From contig JAIXOI010000039.1 of assembly GCA_027486795.1 (NCBI GenBank), positions 1 to 64,000 on the forward strand: a DNA stretch of 64,000 nt, written 5' to 3'. This stretch comes from Sphingobacteriales bacterium (lineage in GTDB: Bacteria > Bacteroidota > Bacteroidia > Chitinophagales > CAIOSU01). Every line of letters starts with the position of its first letter. Position 1 is the stretch's first letter. Of the stretch, positions 1 to 8,081 are shown one piece after another. Below the pieces are notes generated by a model, which was given only the letters and a program-made list of their open reading frames with translations, was not told where the DNA came from and ran no database searches. A program made the translations under genes and the position numbers.

Positions 1-248
1 AAAAACGCCCCCACCAAGGTACCCAGCGCATGTGCCAAAAATGGAAAGAGAAAATGAACCGGCCCATATAGGTGTATATTGGCCTTGATGCTCTCTAGGT
101 CGTTGGGATCAACACCAACTGGGGGTGGCAACACCGTGCCGCTAAGGCCAACAATAACCCCATTAACAATACTACCAACAAGCAAACCCGCAACTGCGGC
201 TAAAAGATTGCGAAGTAAAGGATGCATAACAGAACCGTTCATTGCCAT
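1..248 (-). CDS. Hypothetical multi-pass membrane protein (3' part outside window)
   Basis: Minus-strand frame that is open from the start codon at 248 to the window edge, about 82 codons seen. The peptide begins MAMNGSVMHPLLRN and is followed by a strongly hydrophobic stretch (LLAAVAGLLVGSIVNGVIVG), a short polar loop with PPPVGVDPND, and a second hydrophobic stretch starting near HFLFPFLAHALG. This is the pattern of a small integral membrane protein of a type common and uncharacterised in Bacteroidota; that family resemblance is from memory. A second possible start lies two codons later at 242. Function unknown. The gene is divergent from the SUMF1-domain gene that starts at 355, so the 106 bp between them must hold both promoters. 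Confidence 0.6.
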   Translation of the reverse strand, partial: MAMNGSVMHPLLRNLLAAVAGLLVGSIVNGVIVGLSGTVLPPPVGVDPNDLESIKANIHLYGPVHFLFPFLAHALGTLVGAF

Positions 249-354
249 GAAAGTACACTTAGTTTCAGAAGATGTCAACCTTATGGTAAACAACCGCAAC
301 TTGGTGTACCCTTTTTGTTTAATAATGGGTATTTTGGCTTTCTAAATAAAAAAT

Positions 355-1095
355 ATGCCAAGCATGGTATTGCGTTTATGCATAGGGTTTGTAATGTTAT
401 TTTTGCACGCCCAGCTATGGGCACAAGGGCCGGAACCCGAAATGGTTTTTGTTGAGGGTGGAACCTTTCAGATGGGCACGTCGGAGGGCACTAAAAAAGA
501 ACTACCGGTGCATGCCGTTACGCTCAACAATTTCTATATAGGCAAATACGAAATAACCCAAAACCAATGGGTGGCCATAATGGGTATCAACCCATCCACT
601 TTCAATACTTGTGGCCAATGCCCTGTGGAGGAAGCCACACCTGCCGACATTGACACTTTTATAGCGAAGTTGAATGCCCTAACCGGTAAAAAATACCGCC
701 TGCCCACCGAAGCTGAATGGGAATATGCCGCTATAGGCGGTAACAAAAGCAAAGGCCACGTTTACCCAGGCAGCAACAACCTTAATGACGTGGCTTGGAA
801 CGTGGACAATGCTGATGGCATGACCCACCCAGTAGGGGCACTAAAGCCCAACGAATTGGGCATATATGATATGGCAGGTAATGTGTGGGAGCTTTGCAGC
901 GATTGGTTTGCTGGCGGATACTATAAAAACAGCCCAGCAACCAACCCACTTAACTCAAAAAAAGCTGTTTTCAGGGTAGTGCGAGGCGGCTCGTGGCTCA
1001 GCGGACCGGAGCGGTGCTACAGCCAAGCCCGTAATGTAAACAGCAAGCACCACCAAAGAGCGAATATGGGCTTTAGGTTGGTGTTGGAAGGGTGA
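355..1095 (+). CDS. Secreted SUMF1/formylglycine-generating-enzyme-like protein
   Basis: A 246-residue protein with an N-terminal signal peptide (MPSMVLRLCIGFVMLFLHAQLWAQ) and then one FGE-sulfatase/SUMF1 domain filling the rest. Family hallmarks are visible in order: FVEGGTFQMGT near residue 32, FYIGKYEITQNQW, RLPTEAEWEYAA near residue 115, DMAGNVWELCSDWF, FRVVRGGSW and the terminal GFRLV. In Bacteroidota such exported domains are usually annotated as SUMF1-domain proteins without known substrate; no sulfatase gene is nearby, so formylglycine synthesis is not supported. It is slightly shorter than many homologues but looks complete. The start could also be the methionine at 364. It stands alone, convergent with the lipoprotein gene that ends six bases downstream. 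Confidence 0.85.
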   Translation: MPSMVLRLCIGFVMLFLHAQLWAQGPEPEMVFVEGGTFQMGTSEGTKKELPVHAVTLNNFYIGKYEITQNQWVAIMGINPSTFNTCGQCPVEEATPADIDTFIAKLNALTGKKYRLPTEAEWEYAAIGGNKSKGHVYPGSNNLNDVAWNVDNADGMTHPVGALKPNELGIYDMAGNVWELCSDWFAGGYYKNSPATNPLNSKKAVFRVVRGGSWLSGPERCYSQARNVNSKHHQRANMGFRLVLEG

Positions 1096-1100
1096 GATTG

Positions 1101-1667
1101 CTAGTTGTTCTTCAACAGTTCCAGATATTCCTGCGCTTCTTCCATCAATTCTTCGCCTTCCGCCTTTAGCGTCGAGAATTCCCTTTCGTCGCCTTTGCTT
1201 ACTTCGCTAAAGGCCTCACCTTCGTGAAAGTAGTATAGCTTGTCCTCCGATTCGTTTGGCTTGTCTTCCTCTCCATTATCCTCAATTAACACTAGCACCA
1301 ATTTGCCGTTGTCAAAGTAAAACTCCTCGGTGCGTTTCGAAATGGTAGCATACGGGTACGACTTAATGCGCACCACCGTTCCGTTTTCTTGATAGAAATG
1401 TAGTTTCTCCCATTTTTGGCGGGTTTTGGCACGCAGCTTTTCTTTACCAATCTCTACCTTTTGGTATTGCTTTAGGTTGGTTTCAATGGCAGTCCGTTTC
1501 GCATTAATATCGGCTATTACCATCGTGGTATCAAAAGTTGGTGTAGAGCCTTCGCTTGCTGAGGCGGTTTTAGTAGGCTCGGCTGGTGCTGGGGCCTCGG
1601 TGGGTTGAGCGCAAGCGATAAACAATGATGCTATAAGGGTTGCTAATGCAAGGTTTTTGTATCGCAT
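1101..1667 (-). CDS. Putative lipoprotein of unknown function
   Basis: 188 residues. The longer open frame begins with GTG at 1685, but ATG at 1667 puts a proper lipoprotein signal at the N-terminus (MRYKNLALATLIASLFIACAQP, lipobox LFIAC), so I choose that start. After a low-complexity Ala/Pro/Thr/Glu linker, the body is charged and contains aromatic beta-like stretches (VVRIKSYPYATISKRTEEFYFDNGKLVLVLIEDNGEED) resembling repeat-containing periplasmic proteins that track 'text-like' YxFDxGKL motifs. The C-terminus is acidic and probably helical (EGEELMEEAQEYLELLKNN). I do not recognise a named family. It stops six bases from the end of the upstream convergent gene. Confidence 0.7.
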   Translation of the reverse strand: MRYKNLALATLIASLFIACAQPTEAPAPAEPTKTASASEGSTPTFDTTMVIADINAKRTAIETNLKQYQKVEIGKEKLRAKTRQKWEKLHFYQENGTVVRIKSYPYATISKRTEEFYFDNGKLVLVLIEDNGEEDKPNESEDKLYYFHEGEAFSEVSKGDEREFSTLKAEGEELMEEAQEYLELLKNN

Positions 1668-1778
1668 AAAGGTTGATTTTAGCACTAAAGATAGGGAATG
1701 GATTTAATAACTGCATGAACTTTGCTTGGAAAATGGATTTTTGCATATTGCGATATAATCTCTGCTTTTCAGGTAACA

Positions 1779-1860
1779 AGTGGTCTGACCAATAGTACGG
1801 TTTGGCCAATAATGCATGGTTGCGGGAAAAGCACTTTGGGCGGGCGTTGGTCCGACCACT
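1779..1860. repeat. 82 bp element with 13 bp imperfect inverted ends
   Basis: The left end reads AGTGGTCTGACCA and the right end TGGTCCGACCACT, which are reverse complements apart from one base. Nothing coding lies between. It could be a large cruciform/RNA hairpin or the footprint of a tiny non-autonomous element; target-site duplication is not obvious. Confidence 0.5.
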
Positions 1861-1909
1861 AAACATAACACCTTAAATATCCTGCCTTGCATCATTACCG
1901 TGTTACTTG

Positions 1910-1957
1910 CTGGATTGCAAATCCAGTGCTCAGTTTATTCGGATTACAAATCCGAAT
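1910..1957. repeat. Two adjacent REP-like palindromes (GGATT...AATCC core)
   Basis: First palindrome CTGGATT/AATCCAG with a 3-base loop at 1910-1926; second ATTCGGATT/AATCCGAAT with a 3-base loop at 1937-1957, nine perfect base pairs. Both share the core GGATT-n3-AATCC. They resemble the REP-like intergenic palindromes scattered through many bacterial genomes. Confidence 0.6.
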
Positions 1958-1972
1958 GGGCGGGGATAAAAA

Positions 1973-2389
1973 CTACAACAATTTGTAAACAATGGAAGGC
2001 ATTTTCAATAGTTTTCCTGTTGATTCCTTCACAAGTATTCCATCTAGATACACTAAATCTCCCGCTTGTGCATTCGCTAAATCTTGCAGAACCGCCTCCG
2101 AAAAATCAGATCCTACAACGTCAATTTTACCTACAAACTCATTAGCACTCCCTCTGGCATAAGAAAAACTAGCAACAGCATATTTTGGCCCATTCTCTGT
2201 TCGTGTCCAGTCAACCCTTAGGCCCGTTTGCCACTTAAAAACATTTGCGCTAACCTCAGTATCTTTCAAACCGCCTACCCTAACCTCGATGTCCAAACCT
2301 TGTGGGGTATTATACTGAATTGTAGAAATGGCACCATTAATGGGCGCCTGCGAAACAGATACAACCAAAAACAACAACAAATATCTCAT
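1973..2389 (-). CDS. Exported protein resembling the GldM C-terminal domain
   Basis: 138 residues with a signal-like hydrophobic N-terminus (MRYLLLFLVVSVSQAP...). The C-terminal half carries a pattern I associate with the last periplasmic domain of the T9SS motor protein GldM/PorM: VASFSYARGS, EFVGKIDVVGSDFSEAVLQDLANAQAGDLVYLDGILVKE, then LLKMPSIVYKL as the final strand. In real GldM this domain follows a membrane helix and two other domains and interacts with GldK/GldN; here it is alone and exported. Its relation to T9SS is an inference from this resemblance, and no gldKLMN genes are in the window. Flanked by palindrome-rich spacers on both sides. Confidence 0.5.
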   Translation of the reverse strand: MRYLLLFLVVSVSQAPINGAISTIQYNTPQGLDIEVRVGGLKDTEVSANVFKWQTGLRVDWTRTENGPKYAVASFSYARGSANEFVGKIDVVGSDFSEAVLQDLANAQAGDLVYLDGILVKESTGKLLKMPSIVYKLL

Positions 2390-2527
2390 AGCAAAACTGG
2401 TTTGACGTTAGCAGCCCCTAATTAACAAAAAAATACATAAATACTATGCAACCTGATTGGGAATAGGATTGAAATTATTGCGAGAAACCACGCCCAATCG
2501 TATTTGCAATCCACCACAACCCCCTCG

Positions 2528-2575
2528 TCCTCGTCTCCCAGACGAGGATGAAAAGGACTCCGCGTCTCCAGACGC
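2528..2575. repeat. Pair of GTCT-AGAC palindromes
   Basis: CCTCGTCT/AGACGAGG with a 3-base loop (2529-2547, extendable by one pair) and GCGTCT/AGACGC with a 2-base loop (2562-2575). The two have the same core but different outer bases, as if the stem is conserved in structure rather than sequence. Confidence 0.6.
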
Positions 2576-2841
2576 AAGAAAAATCCGCAACACCCTCAAA
2601 AAAACCCACTCACAAAAATATTCCCCTCACAATCAACCCCTTGCATTTTCGCAATAAAATAAATTTAGTTTATATTTTGCGGAAATAAAACCGTGCGGTA
2701 AATTAGTGATAATAAGTTGCTGCAATGGCTCATGCATTCGGTGGCCAACGTAAGGGCAAATGCCTTAAGCGGAGAACCAGAGGTTCTAGCCAACAATACC
2801 CGATGCACTAGTGCCGTTTATATTTACCCAATAAATGGTCC

Positions 2842-2858
2842 GCGGATTTGCTATCCGC
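2842..2858. repeat. GCGGAT/ATCCGC palindrome
   Basis: Six perfect pairs around a 5-base loop, 80 bp upstream of the glycosyltransferase start. It belongs to the same structural class as the palindromes at 1.9 and 2.5 kb. Confidence 0.5.
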
Positions 2859-2937
2859 ACTAGAGCCGTGGCTGCAATAACCACTGCTCAAAAATCGTTA
2901 ACTTTATCCGCTCAAACCCACTGCTAGCCCGCACACT

Positions 2938-4905
2938 ATGCGCCTATCCGTTATTATTGTCAATTACAACGTTAAGTACTTTCTTGAGCAGGCGCTATAT
3001 AGTGTGCGCAAGGCCGTGCAAGGTATTGATGCCGAGGTAATTGTGGTGGATAATAATAGCAGCGACAACAGTGTGGAGCTGGTGCGCGAAAAATTTCCGG
3101 AAGTAATACTGATTGCGAATAAAGAAAATACGGGCTTTAGCAAGGCCAACAACCAGGGCATTGAGATAAGCCAAGGCGAGTATGTGCTGCTGCTGAACCC
3201 CGATACGGTGGTGGAGGAAGAGACCTTTAAGCAGTGCCTGGCTTTTATGGACAGTCACCCCGATGCTGGTGCGCTGGGCGTGAAAATGGTAGATGGCAAG
3301 GGTCACTTTTTACCTGAAAGCAAACGCTCGCTGCCTACGCCGGCGGTGTCGTTTTACAAAATTTTCGGGTTGTCGAACCTGTTCCCGCGCAGCAAAACGT
3401 TTGGCCGCTACCACTTGGGTTATTTGAACGATGACCAAACCCACGAGATAGAGGTGCTGGCAGGGGCGTTCATGTTTATGCGCCGCGAAACGCTGGATAA
3501 AATCGGTTGGCTCGACGAGACCTTTTTTATGTACGGCGAGGATATTGACCTGAGCTACCGCGTAATATTGGGCGGCTACAAAAACTACTATTTCCCTGAG
3601 GCACGCATTATACACTACAAGGGGGAGAGCACCAAAAAGGGCAGCCTTAACTACGTGCGCATCTTTTACCAAGCCATGGCCATCTTTGCCCAAAAGCATT
3701 TTAGCGGCAGCCAAGCTAGGCTATATGCCCTGGTAATAAACATGGCCATATATCTACGTGCACTGTTTGCGCTGTTTAGCTCGGTAGCCAAAGTGCTTAC
3801 GTTACCGCTGCTGGATGCAGGGCTGCTGTTTGGCGGCATGTACGTTATCAAAGAGCTATGGAGCGAGGAGATTAAGGGCTCGCTATCGTACTACCCGCCT
3901 GAGTATATGCAACTAATAGTGCCGCTATACATTGCGCTGTGGCTGGTGGCCATATACTACAGTGGCGGCTACGATAGGCCGTTGCGCACCTACCGCACCG
4001 TACGGGGCGTATTTGTAGGCACTCTATTAATAGCCGCAGTGTATGCTTTCCTTAACGAAGAGTACCGTTTTAGTAGGGGCATGATATTGGCGGGCGGCAT
4101 TTATGCCTCGTTTGCGTTGGTGGCGCTGCGTTATGCTTGGGGCGCTATTTCGGGCCGAAAACTTACGTTTGTGGAGCAAGAAACCCCGCGCATTGTTATT
4201 GTGGGCAGCAAGCAGGAGGCCGATAGGGCGTTGTCATTGCTTAGCCAAGCGGGCGTTGATAATAGGTACATTGGCTTCATCAGCACCTTGCCGCAAGATA
4301 GCAGTGAAGAGCACTACTTGGGTGATGTAAACCAGCTACAGTCTATACGCAAGCTTTACGAAATTGAGGAAGTGATATTCTGTAGTGCCGATATTACTAT
4401 CAAATCCATTATCGACCACATGATATTGATGGGGCCAGAACTGAATTACAAGATTCTGCCCGAAAACACGCCGAGCATTATCGGTAGCAACTCCAAAAAC
4501 TCGGCTGGCGACTTATACGCTATCGACGTTAACTTGGCCATATCGACCCCCATGAACCGTCGCAACAAGCGCATGCTCGACCTTGCGGTCTGCTTGTTCA
4601 CTTTGGTTAGCTACCCCGTTACTGCCTTCATCATTGCCGACCCCGGCAGGTTTATCCGCAATTGGTGGCTGGTGCTGTTTGGCAGGCGCACTTGGGTAGG
4701 CTATGCACCCATAAATGCGGGCAAAGGCCAGTATTGGTTGCCTAGCATTAAGCAGGGCATTATTAGCCCGGCCGATAAAGCCAATAACCTAAAACTGGAC
4801 GATGCCACCCGCCGCCGCCTAAACTTGCTTTATGCCAAAGACTACACGGTTTATAAAGATCTGAAACTGGTTTGGCAGAATTATAAGTGCTTGGGGACTT
4901 GCTGA
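2938..4905 (+). CDS. Family 2 glycosyltransferase fused to a degenerate polyprenyl glycosylphosphotransferase-like region
   Basis: 655 residues. Residues 1-260 are a GT2 domain: SVIIVNYN at the N-terminus, VVDNNSSDNS, LLNPDTVVEE (metal-binding DxD position), GAFMFMRR and FFMYGEDIDLSYRV. Residues 265-420 contain about four to five hydrophobic segments. Residues 425-540 look like the nucleotide-binding-fold (CoA-binding-like) domain of WbaP/WcaJ-type enzymes (PRIVIVGSKQEADRALSLL). The last 110 residues start like a bacterial sugar transferase (NRRNKRMLDLAVCLFTLVSYP) and end like one (RLNLLYAKDYTVYKDLKLVWQNYKCL) but are short and lack the usual catalytic KFRSM and Asp-Glu region. I infer an active GT2 on an inactive phosphotransferase scaffold, acting at the inner membrane in surface polysaccharide synthesis. 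No other polysaccharide genes adjoin it. Confidence 0.85.
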   Translation: MRLSVIIVNYNVKYFLEQALYSVRKAVQGIDAEVIVVDNNSSDNSVELVREKFPEVILIANKENTGFSKANNQGIEISQGEYVLLLNPDTVVEEETFKQCLAFMDSHPDAGALGVKMVDGKGHFLPESKRSLPTPAVSFYKIFGLSNLFPRSKTFGRYHLGYLNDDQTHEIEVLAGAFMFMRRETLDKIGWLDETFFMYGEDIDLSYRVILGGYKNYYFPEARIIHYKGESTKKGSLNYVRIFYQAMAIFAQKHFSGSQARLYALVINMAIYLRALFALFSSVAKVLTLPLLDAGLLFGGMYVIKELWSEEIKGSLSYYPPEYMQLIVPLYIALWLVAIYYSGGYDRPLRTYRTVRGVFVGTLLIAAVYAFLNEEYRFSRGMILAGGIYASFALVALRYAWGAISGRKLTFVEQETPRIVIVGSKQEADRALSLLSQAGVDNRYIGFISTLPQDSSEEHYLGDVNQLQSIRKLYEIEEVIFCSADITIKSIIDHMILMGPELNYKILPENTPSIIGSNSKNSAGDLYAIDVNLAISTPMNRRNKRMLDLAVCLFTLVSYPVTAFIIADPGRFIRNWWLVLFGRRTWVGYAPINAGKGQYWLPSIKQGIISPADKANNLKLDDATRRRLNLLYAKDYTVYKDLKLVWQNYKCLGTC

Positions 4906-4985
4906 TTGATAAGTTGTGGGTAACGAGTTACGCATTTCGACTCCGCTCAATATGACAATAGTTGCGGGTTGAATTATTGTTTGAT

Positions 4986-5303
4986 ATGAGTAAAAGGCAA
5001 ACCACATACATCCGAAGGATATTGCAAAGCAAGTGGCTGGGCCTCATGCTTTTAGCGTTGGGAGTATTGCAGTTCATAGGTGCGCTCGGCTATATCTGGT
5101 TGTTTCCGAATATAGTTAATCAATTCCCTTTTCAAGATTTGATAATCGTTGTTTACGCAATAATAGCGCTGGCCATATTGGTAGTATTGAGCCTACTCGC
5201 GTCGCTTTGGCTGATATTTAGGCATAAAAATGAAGAAGAATTGGGTATAGCGGTGTTTGGTGTGTTGCTAGATGTAATTATACTCCTGTTTACCTTCAAA
5301 TAG
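4986..5303 (+). CDS. Small membrane protein, unknown function
   Basis: 105 residues from ATG at 4986; the frame can be extended upstream to a TTG at 4962 but the extension adds nothing plausible. Three hydrophobic segments are visible: around LGLMLLALGVLQFIGALGYIWLF, then LIIVVYAIIALAILVVLSLLASLWLIF, then LGIAVFGVLLDVIILLFTF at the C-terminus, with a basic N-terminus (MSKRQTTYIRRIL). No family recognised. The 80 bp between it and the glycosyltransferase hold a repeat-like word at about 4934-4955 related to the palindrome at 27.2 kb. Confidence 0.6.
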   Translation: MSKRQTTYIRRILQSKWLGLMLLALGVLQFIGALGYIWLFPNIVNQFPFQDLIIVVYAIIALAILVVLSLLASLWLIFRHKNEEELGIAVFGVLLDVIILLFTFK

Positions 5304-5310
5304 CAGTACT

Positions 5311-5341
5311 AAAAAAATGGGATGAACCATCAGCCCATCCT
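5311..5341 (-). terminator. Probable terminator of the PLP enzyme gene
   Basis: On the minus strand a short hairpin (GGATG/CATCC or ATGGG/CCCAT arms) is followed by seven Ts. It lies 34 bp past the stop codon at 5375. Confidence 0.5.
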
Positions 5342-5374
5342 ATTTCCAAATTTTCAAATTATCTAATCAACACA

Positions 5375-6514
5375 TTAGCTCAACGCTTTCTCCAAGTCGG
5401 CAATCAAGTCTTCTACGTCTTCAATACCCACGCTCAAGCGGATAAGCGAATCAACCACACCGGTTTTTTCGCGCTCCTCTTTGGGTATGCTGGCGTGTGT
5501 CATAGTGGCTGGGTGCCCAATTAGCGACTCCACACCGCCCAAACTCTCCGCCAACGAGAACAAATGGGTGCGAGTAAGCACTTCGTTGGCAGCAGCTATG
5601 GTGTTGGTTTTCAGCGTAAACGATACCATACCACCAAAGTCGCGCATTTGCTTTTTAGCTATGTCGTGGTTCGGGTGCTCCGGGAAACCAGGCCAGTAAA
5701 CCTTATCTACTTTAGGGTTGGTTTTCAGGTATTCTGCTACTTTGCGGCCATTTTCGCAGTGCCGCTGTATGCGTATGTGTAGGGTTTTAATACCTCGCAG
5801 CACCAAGAAACTATCCTGCGGACCAGGCACAGCACCACAGCTATTTTGCAAAAAGTATAGTTTTTGGGCCAACGCCTCATCCTTTACTACCAAAGCACCC
5901 ATTACCACATCGCTGTGGCCACCTAGGTATTTGGTTACCGAATGCATTACGATGTCGGCACCAAGGTCAAGCGGGGTTTGTAGGTACGGCGTGGCAAAGG
6001 TATTATCAACGGCCAACAGAATGTTGTGTTTTTTGGCAATGGCAGCAGCGCCCGCAATATCAATGATGTTCATCATCGGGTTGGTAGGTGTTTCTACCCA
6101 AAGAAGGCGCGTTTTGTCGTTTACTTTGGCCTCAATGTTCGCCAAGTCGCTCATGGCTACAAAATGGAATTTGATGCCATATTGGGCAAAAACCTTGGTA
6201 AACAAGCGGTAGCTACCGCCATACAAGTCGTTGGTAGATATTACCTCATCGCCAGGCAGCAACATTTTAAGCAAGGTGTCGATAGCAGCCATGCCGCTTC
6301 CAAAACACAGTCCATAATTACCATTTTCCAATGCTGCTAAGTTCTTCTCCAAAGCATGGCGGGTAGGGTTTTGGGTACGGCTATACTCATATCCTTTATG
6401 GACGCCCGGTGCGGCTTGCACGTAGGTTGATGTCTGGTAAATGGGAGTCATAATGGCCCCTGTAGCTGGGTCAGGTTCTAGCCCGGCGTGTATTGCTTTC
6501 GTTCCGAATTTCAT
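5375..6514 (-). CDS. metB: Cystathionine gamma-synthase/gamma-lyase family PLP enzyme
   Basis: 379 residues, the usual length for Cys/Met-metabolism PLP enzymes. Visible signatures: YxYSRTxNPTR (residues 43-52) which contacts the phosphate of the neighbouring subunit, FGSGMAA (71-77), ETPTNP (141-146), AVDNTFATPYLQ (168-179) and the PLP lysine K195 in SVTKYLGGHSD. The enzyme acts in the cytoplasm in transsulfuration. Synthase and lyase cannot be told apart from sequence reading; the annotation as MetB-like is a family-level call. A minus-strand -7 box matching TAnnTTTG lies at 6532-6539, 17 bp upstream of the start. The gene is monocistronic between a small membrane protein and the restriction-modification locus. 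Confidence 0.88.
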   Translation of the reverse strand: MKFGTKAIHAGLEPDPATGAIMTPIYQTSTYVQAAPGVHKGYEYSRTQNPTRHALEKNLAALENGNYGLCFGSGMAAIDTLLKMLLPGDEVISTNDLYGGSYRLFTKVFAQYGIKFHFVAMSDLANIEAKVNDKTRLLWVETPTNPMMNIIDIAGAAAIAKKHNILLAVDNTFATPYLQTPLDLGADIVMHSVTKYLGGHSDVVMGALVVKDEALAQKLYFLQNSCGAVPGPQDSFLVLRGIKTLHIRIQRHCENGRKVAEYLKTNPKVDKVYWPGFPEHPNHDIAKKQMRDFGGMVSFTLKTNTIAAANEVLTRTHLFSLAESLGGVESLIGHPATMTHASIPKEEREKTGVVDSLIRLSVGIEDVEDLIADLEKALS

Positions 6515-6531
6515 AGCGTCTAATTTCGAAA

Positions 6532-6539
6532 CAAAGCTA
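6532..6539 (-). promoter_or_regulatory. Possible -7 box of the PLP enzyme gene
   Basis: Minus strand reads TAGCTTTG, a full match to the Bacteroidota -7 consensus TAnnTTTG, but no TTG is found at the usual -33 distance, so this is tentative. Confidence 0.35.
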
Positions 6540-6650
6540 AGAATTTCTGCTCGGCCTAACGGGGGTTAATACCAACAAGTGCAAAATGATGGCGTATATT
6601 ATATTATTACCAAAGCTACCTTAATATATAGTCTTATACACAATAGGTTA

Positions 6651-8081
6651 TTAGCCCGGTTTTAAAAGAATTTCTTCAATTTCTTCACTCGCTTTTCTCA
6701 AAAGTTCGTTTGTTATGCCTTTAAGGTGTTGAGCTTGTTGCCTTGTGTGTGTAATATGTTCCGCAATTACTTTTTGCTTGTCAAGTGGTGGAACGGGAAT
6801 TGGTAAATGTGAAATATCTTCTGGTGCTAAATGTCCATTTGTTGCCCCAGTAATGTTTCTCTTAATTTCTGTCTGCATTAAACTGCATCTTAGGAAATGA
6901 TAAACAAAAGCATTGTCTGAGAATGAGTTTGCTTGAAACTTTACTATGTCACCACCCAAAAAATAATCTCCTTCATAATTCCAAAAAGCAATCTTTCCTA
7001 TAGTTGCTCCTGTTATTACGACTAAAACATCTCCAATCTTTAATTTCTGTTGTTTACTAAAAATGTTTTTGGCTGTTAGCAAGTCATCTAATGCAATCGT
7101 TCCGTCTGCGTTAATTGAATTAATCTGAACAACTGAACATTCTCCGTCCTTTTCATCTTGCTTTGGTAAACTTCCTTTTGTCAAATTTCCTGATATTATT
7201 TCACGAAGTGCTTTAACAGAATATTTTCCGTTAGAAATTGTTTTTAAGTTGTTTATAAATTTGTTTTGATGAAAAAATGGGTCAACCCTTTTATTTACAA
7301 TGTCTGATAAAGTCCTTGTAAACATTCTATTCTTCAAAGTATTTTCAGCTGATTCGGGCAGTTTTATACCTAACTCCTTCAATAAATAATCATCAATACC
7401 AGAAAGTAGTTTCTCGGCTTCAGCTTCGTTCTTTTGTTTCTGAGCAATTACTTTATCGGTAATTTGTAAAATGCGTTTGTCTTCAATTATTGGAATAGAA
7501 AGTAAGGCAGGATAGTCAAGTGCTGGACGAGTACCCCCTGTGCTTCTCCGGCTCGCCAACTTTTCACCAAGGTCAGAGTTTAGAAACGCGGCAAGCGTCT
7601 CACTGATTTCCTTACTTCCTGTTTTTATTACGCAAACGTGTTGGTTTATATTTCCTATAAATTCTTCAGGTGCCACCGAAGCAACGGCCATTCTTCCAAC
7701 GCCTGTAATTTTTACCAACAAATCGCCTGCCGAAACTTGGCTCCTTTTCAGCATCCCATTGTGTGTTTCTTTGTTGATGTATTTGCAGTCGTCAAATTCC
7801 AATACACCTGTTGGCGAGAGGTTTTGTACTCTTAAAAACGGTATTCCATTCTCTTTTTCTGCATAATACTTTTCACTTTCAGTTGTTTTAGGTGTTGCGC
7901 CACTTGCCAAACCTTGAACATAATCTCTCAATTTTTTGGGTTTTTTCGCTAAAACCCTTTTTTCGAGTTCTAAAAGTTCGGGAACATAAAAGAAAGGGTC
8001 AAAGCGTTTTTCCAACTCGCTTTTCTGCAAAATGAAAACTCGGCTTTTGTTAAGCGTTGGTGAAATGGTATAACTGCTCAT
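6651..8081 (-). CDS. hsdS: Type I-style restriction-modification specificity subunit (HsdS)
   Basis: 476 residues with the two-fold architecture of S subunits. The first target-recognition half runs from about KRFDPFFYVPELLELEKRV through SGATPKTTESEKYY, IPFLRVQNLSP, GDLLVKITGVGRMAVA, to SIPIIEDKRILQITDKVIAQKQKNEAEA (the first helical spacer). The second half repeats the pattern: VNKRVDPFFHQNKF, AFWNYEGDYFLGGDIVKF, LPIPVPPLDKQKVIAEHITHTRQQAQHL. It chooses the DNA sequence for the adjoining methylase/nuclease. Its ATG overlaps the methylase stop codon by one base (TAATG), so translation is probably coupled. Composition is AT-richer than flanking genes, which suggests transfer. No other subunit follows. 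Confidence 0.9.
   Translation of the reverse strand: MSSYTISPTLNKSRVFILQKSELEKRFDPFFYVPELLELEKRVLAKKPKKLRDYVQGLASGATPKTTESEKYYAEKENGIPFLRVQNLSPTGVLEFDDCKYINKETHNGMLKRSQVSAGDLLVKITGVGRMAVASVAPEEFIGNINQHVCVIKTGSKEISETLAAFLNSDLGEKLASRRSTGGTRPALDYPALLSIPIIEDKRILQITDKVIAQKQKNEAEAEKLLSGIDDYLLKELGIKLPESAENTLKNRMFTRTLSDIVNKRVDPFFHQNKFINNLKTISNGKYSVKALREIISGNLTKGSLPKQDEKDGECSVVQINSINADGTIALDDLLTAKNIFSKQQKLKIGDVLVVITGATIGKIAFWNYEGDYFLGGDIVKFQANSFSDNAFVYHFLRCSLMQTEIKRNITGATNGHLAPEDISHLPIPVPPLDKQKVIAEHITHTRQQAQHLKGITNELLRKASEEIEEILLKPG

Larger units (their letters stand above)
1668..1972. other. Gene-free spacer with an inverted-repeat-bounded element and hairpins
   Basis: No convincing gene. It holds an 82 bp segment bounded by 13 bp inverted repeats with one mismatch (1779-1791 and 1848-1860) and, further on, two short palindromes at 1910-1926 and 1937-1957. 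Open frames crossing the spacer have no start context, no recognisable protein character and run through the palindromes. Confidence 0.6.
2390..2937. other. Long gene-free spacer with palindromes
   Basis: 548 bp without a supported gene. It contains palindromes with a GTCT...AGAC core (2528-2548 and 2562-2575) and a GCGGAT...ATCCGC palindrome (2842-2858), each described separately. The 66-codon frame at 2457-2657 is Pro/Asp-rich, passes through the palindromes and is not believed. The promoter of the glycosyltransferase must lie near the right end. Confidence 0.55.

Noticed and set aside
355..1095. True sulfatase-activating FGE
   Set aside because: No sulfatase is nearby and the active cysteines could not be assigned by eye; called only SUMF1-like.
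1816..2145. 109-residue plus-strand open frame
   Set aside because: Runs through the palindromes and overlaps the GldM-like gene; no family or start context.
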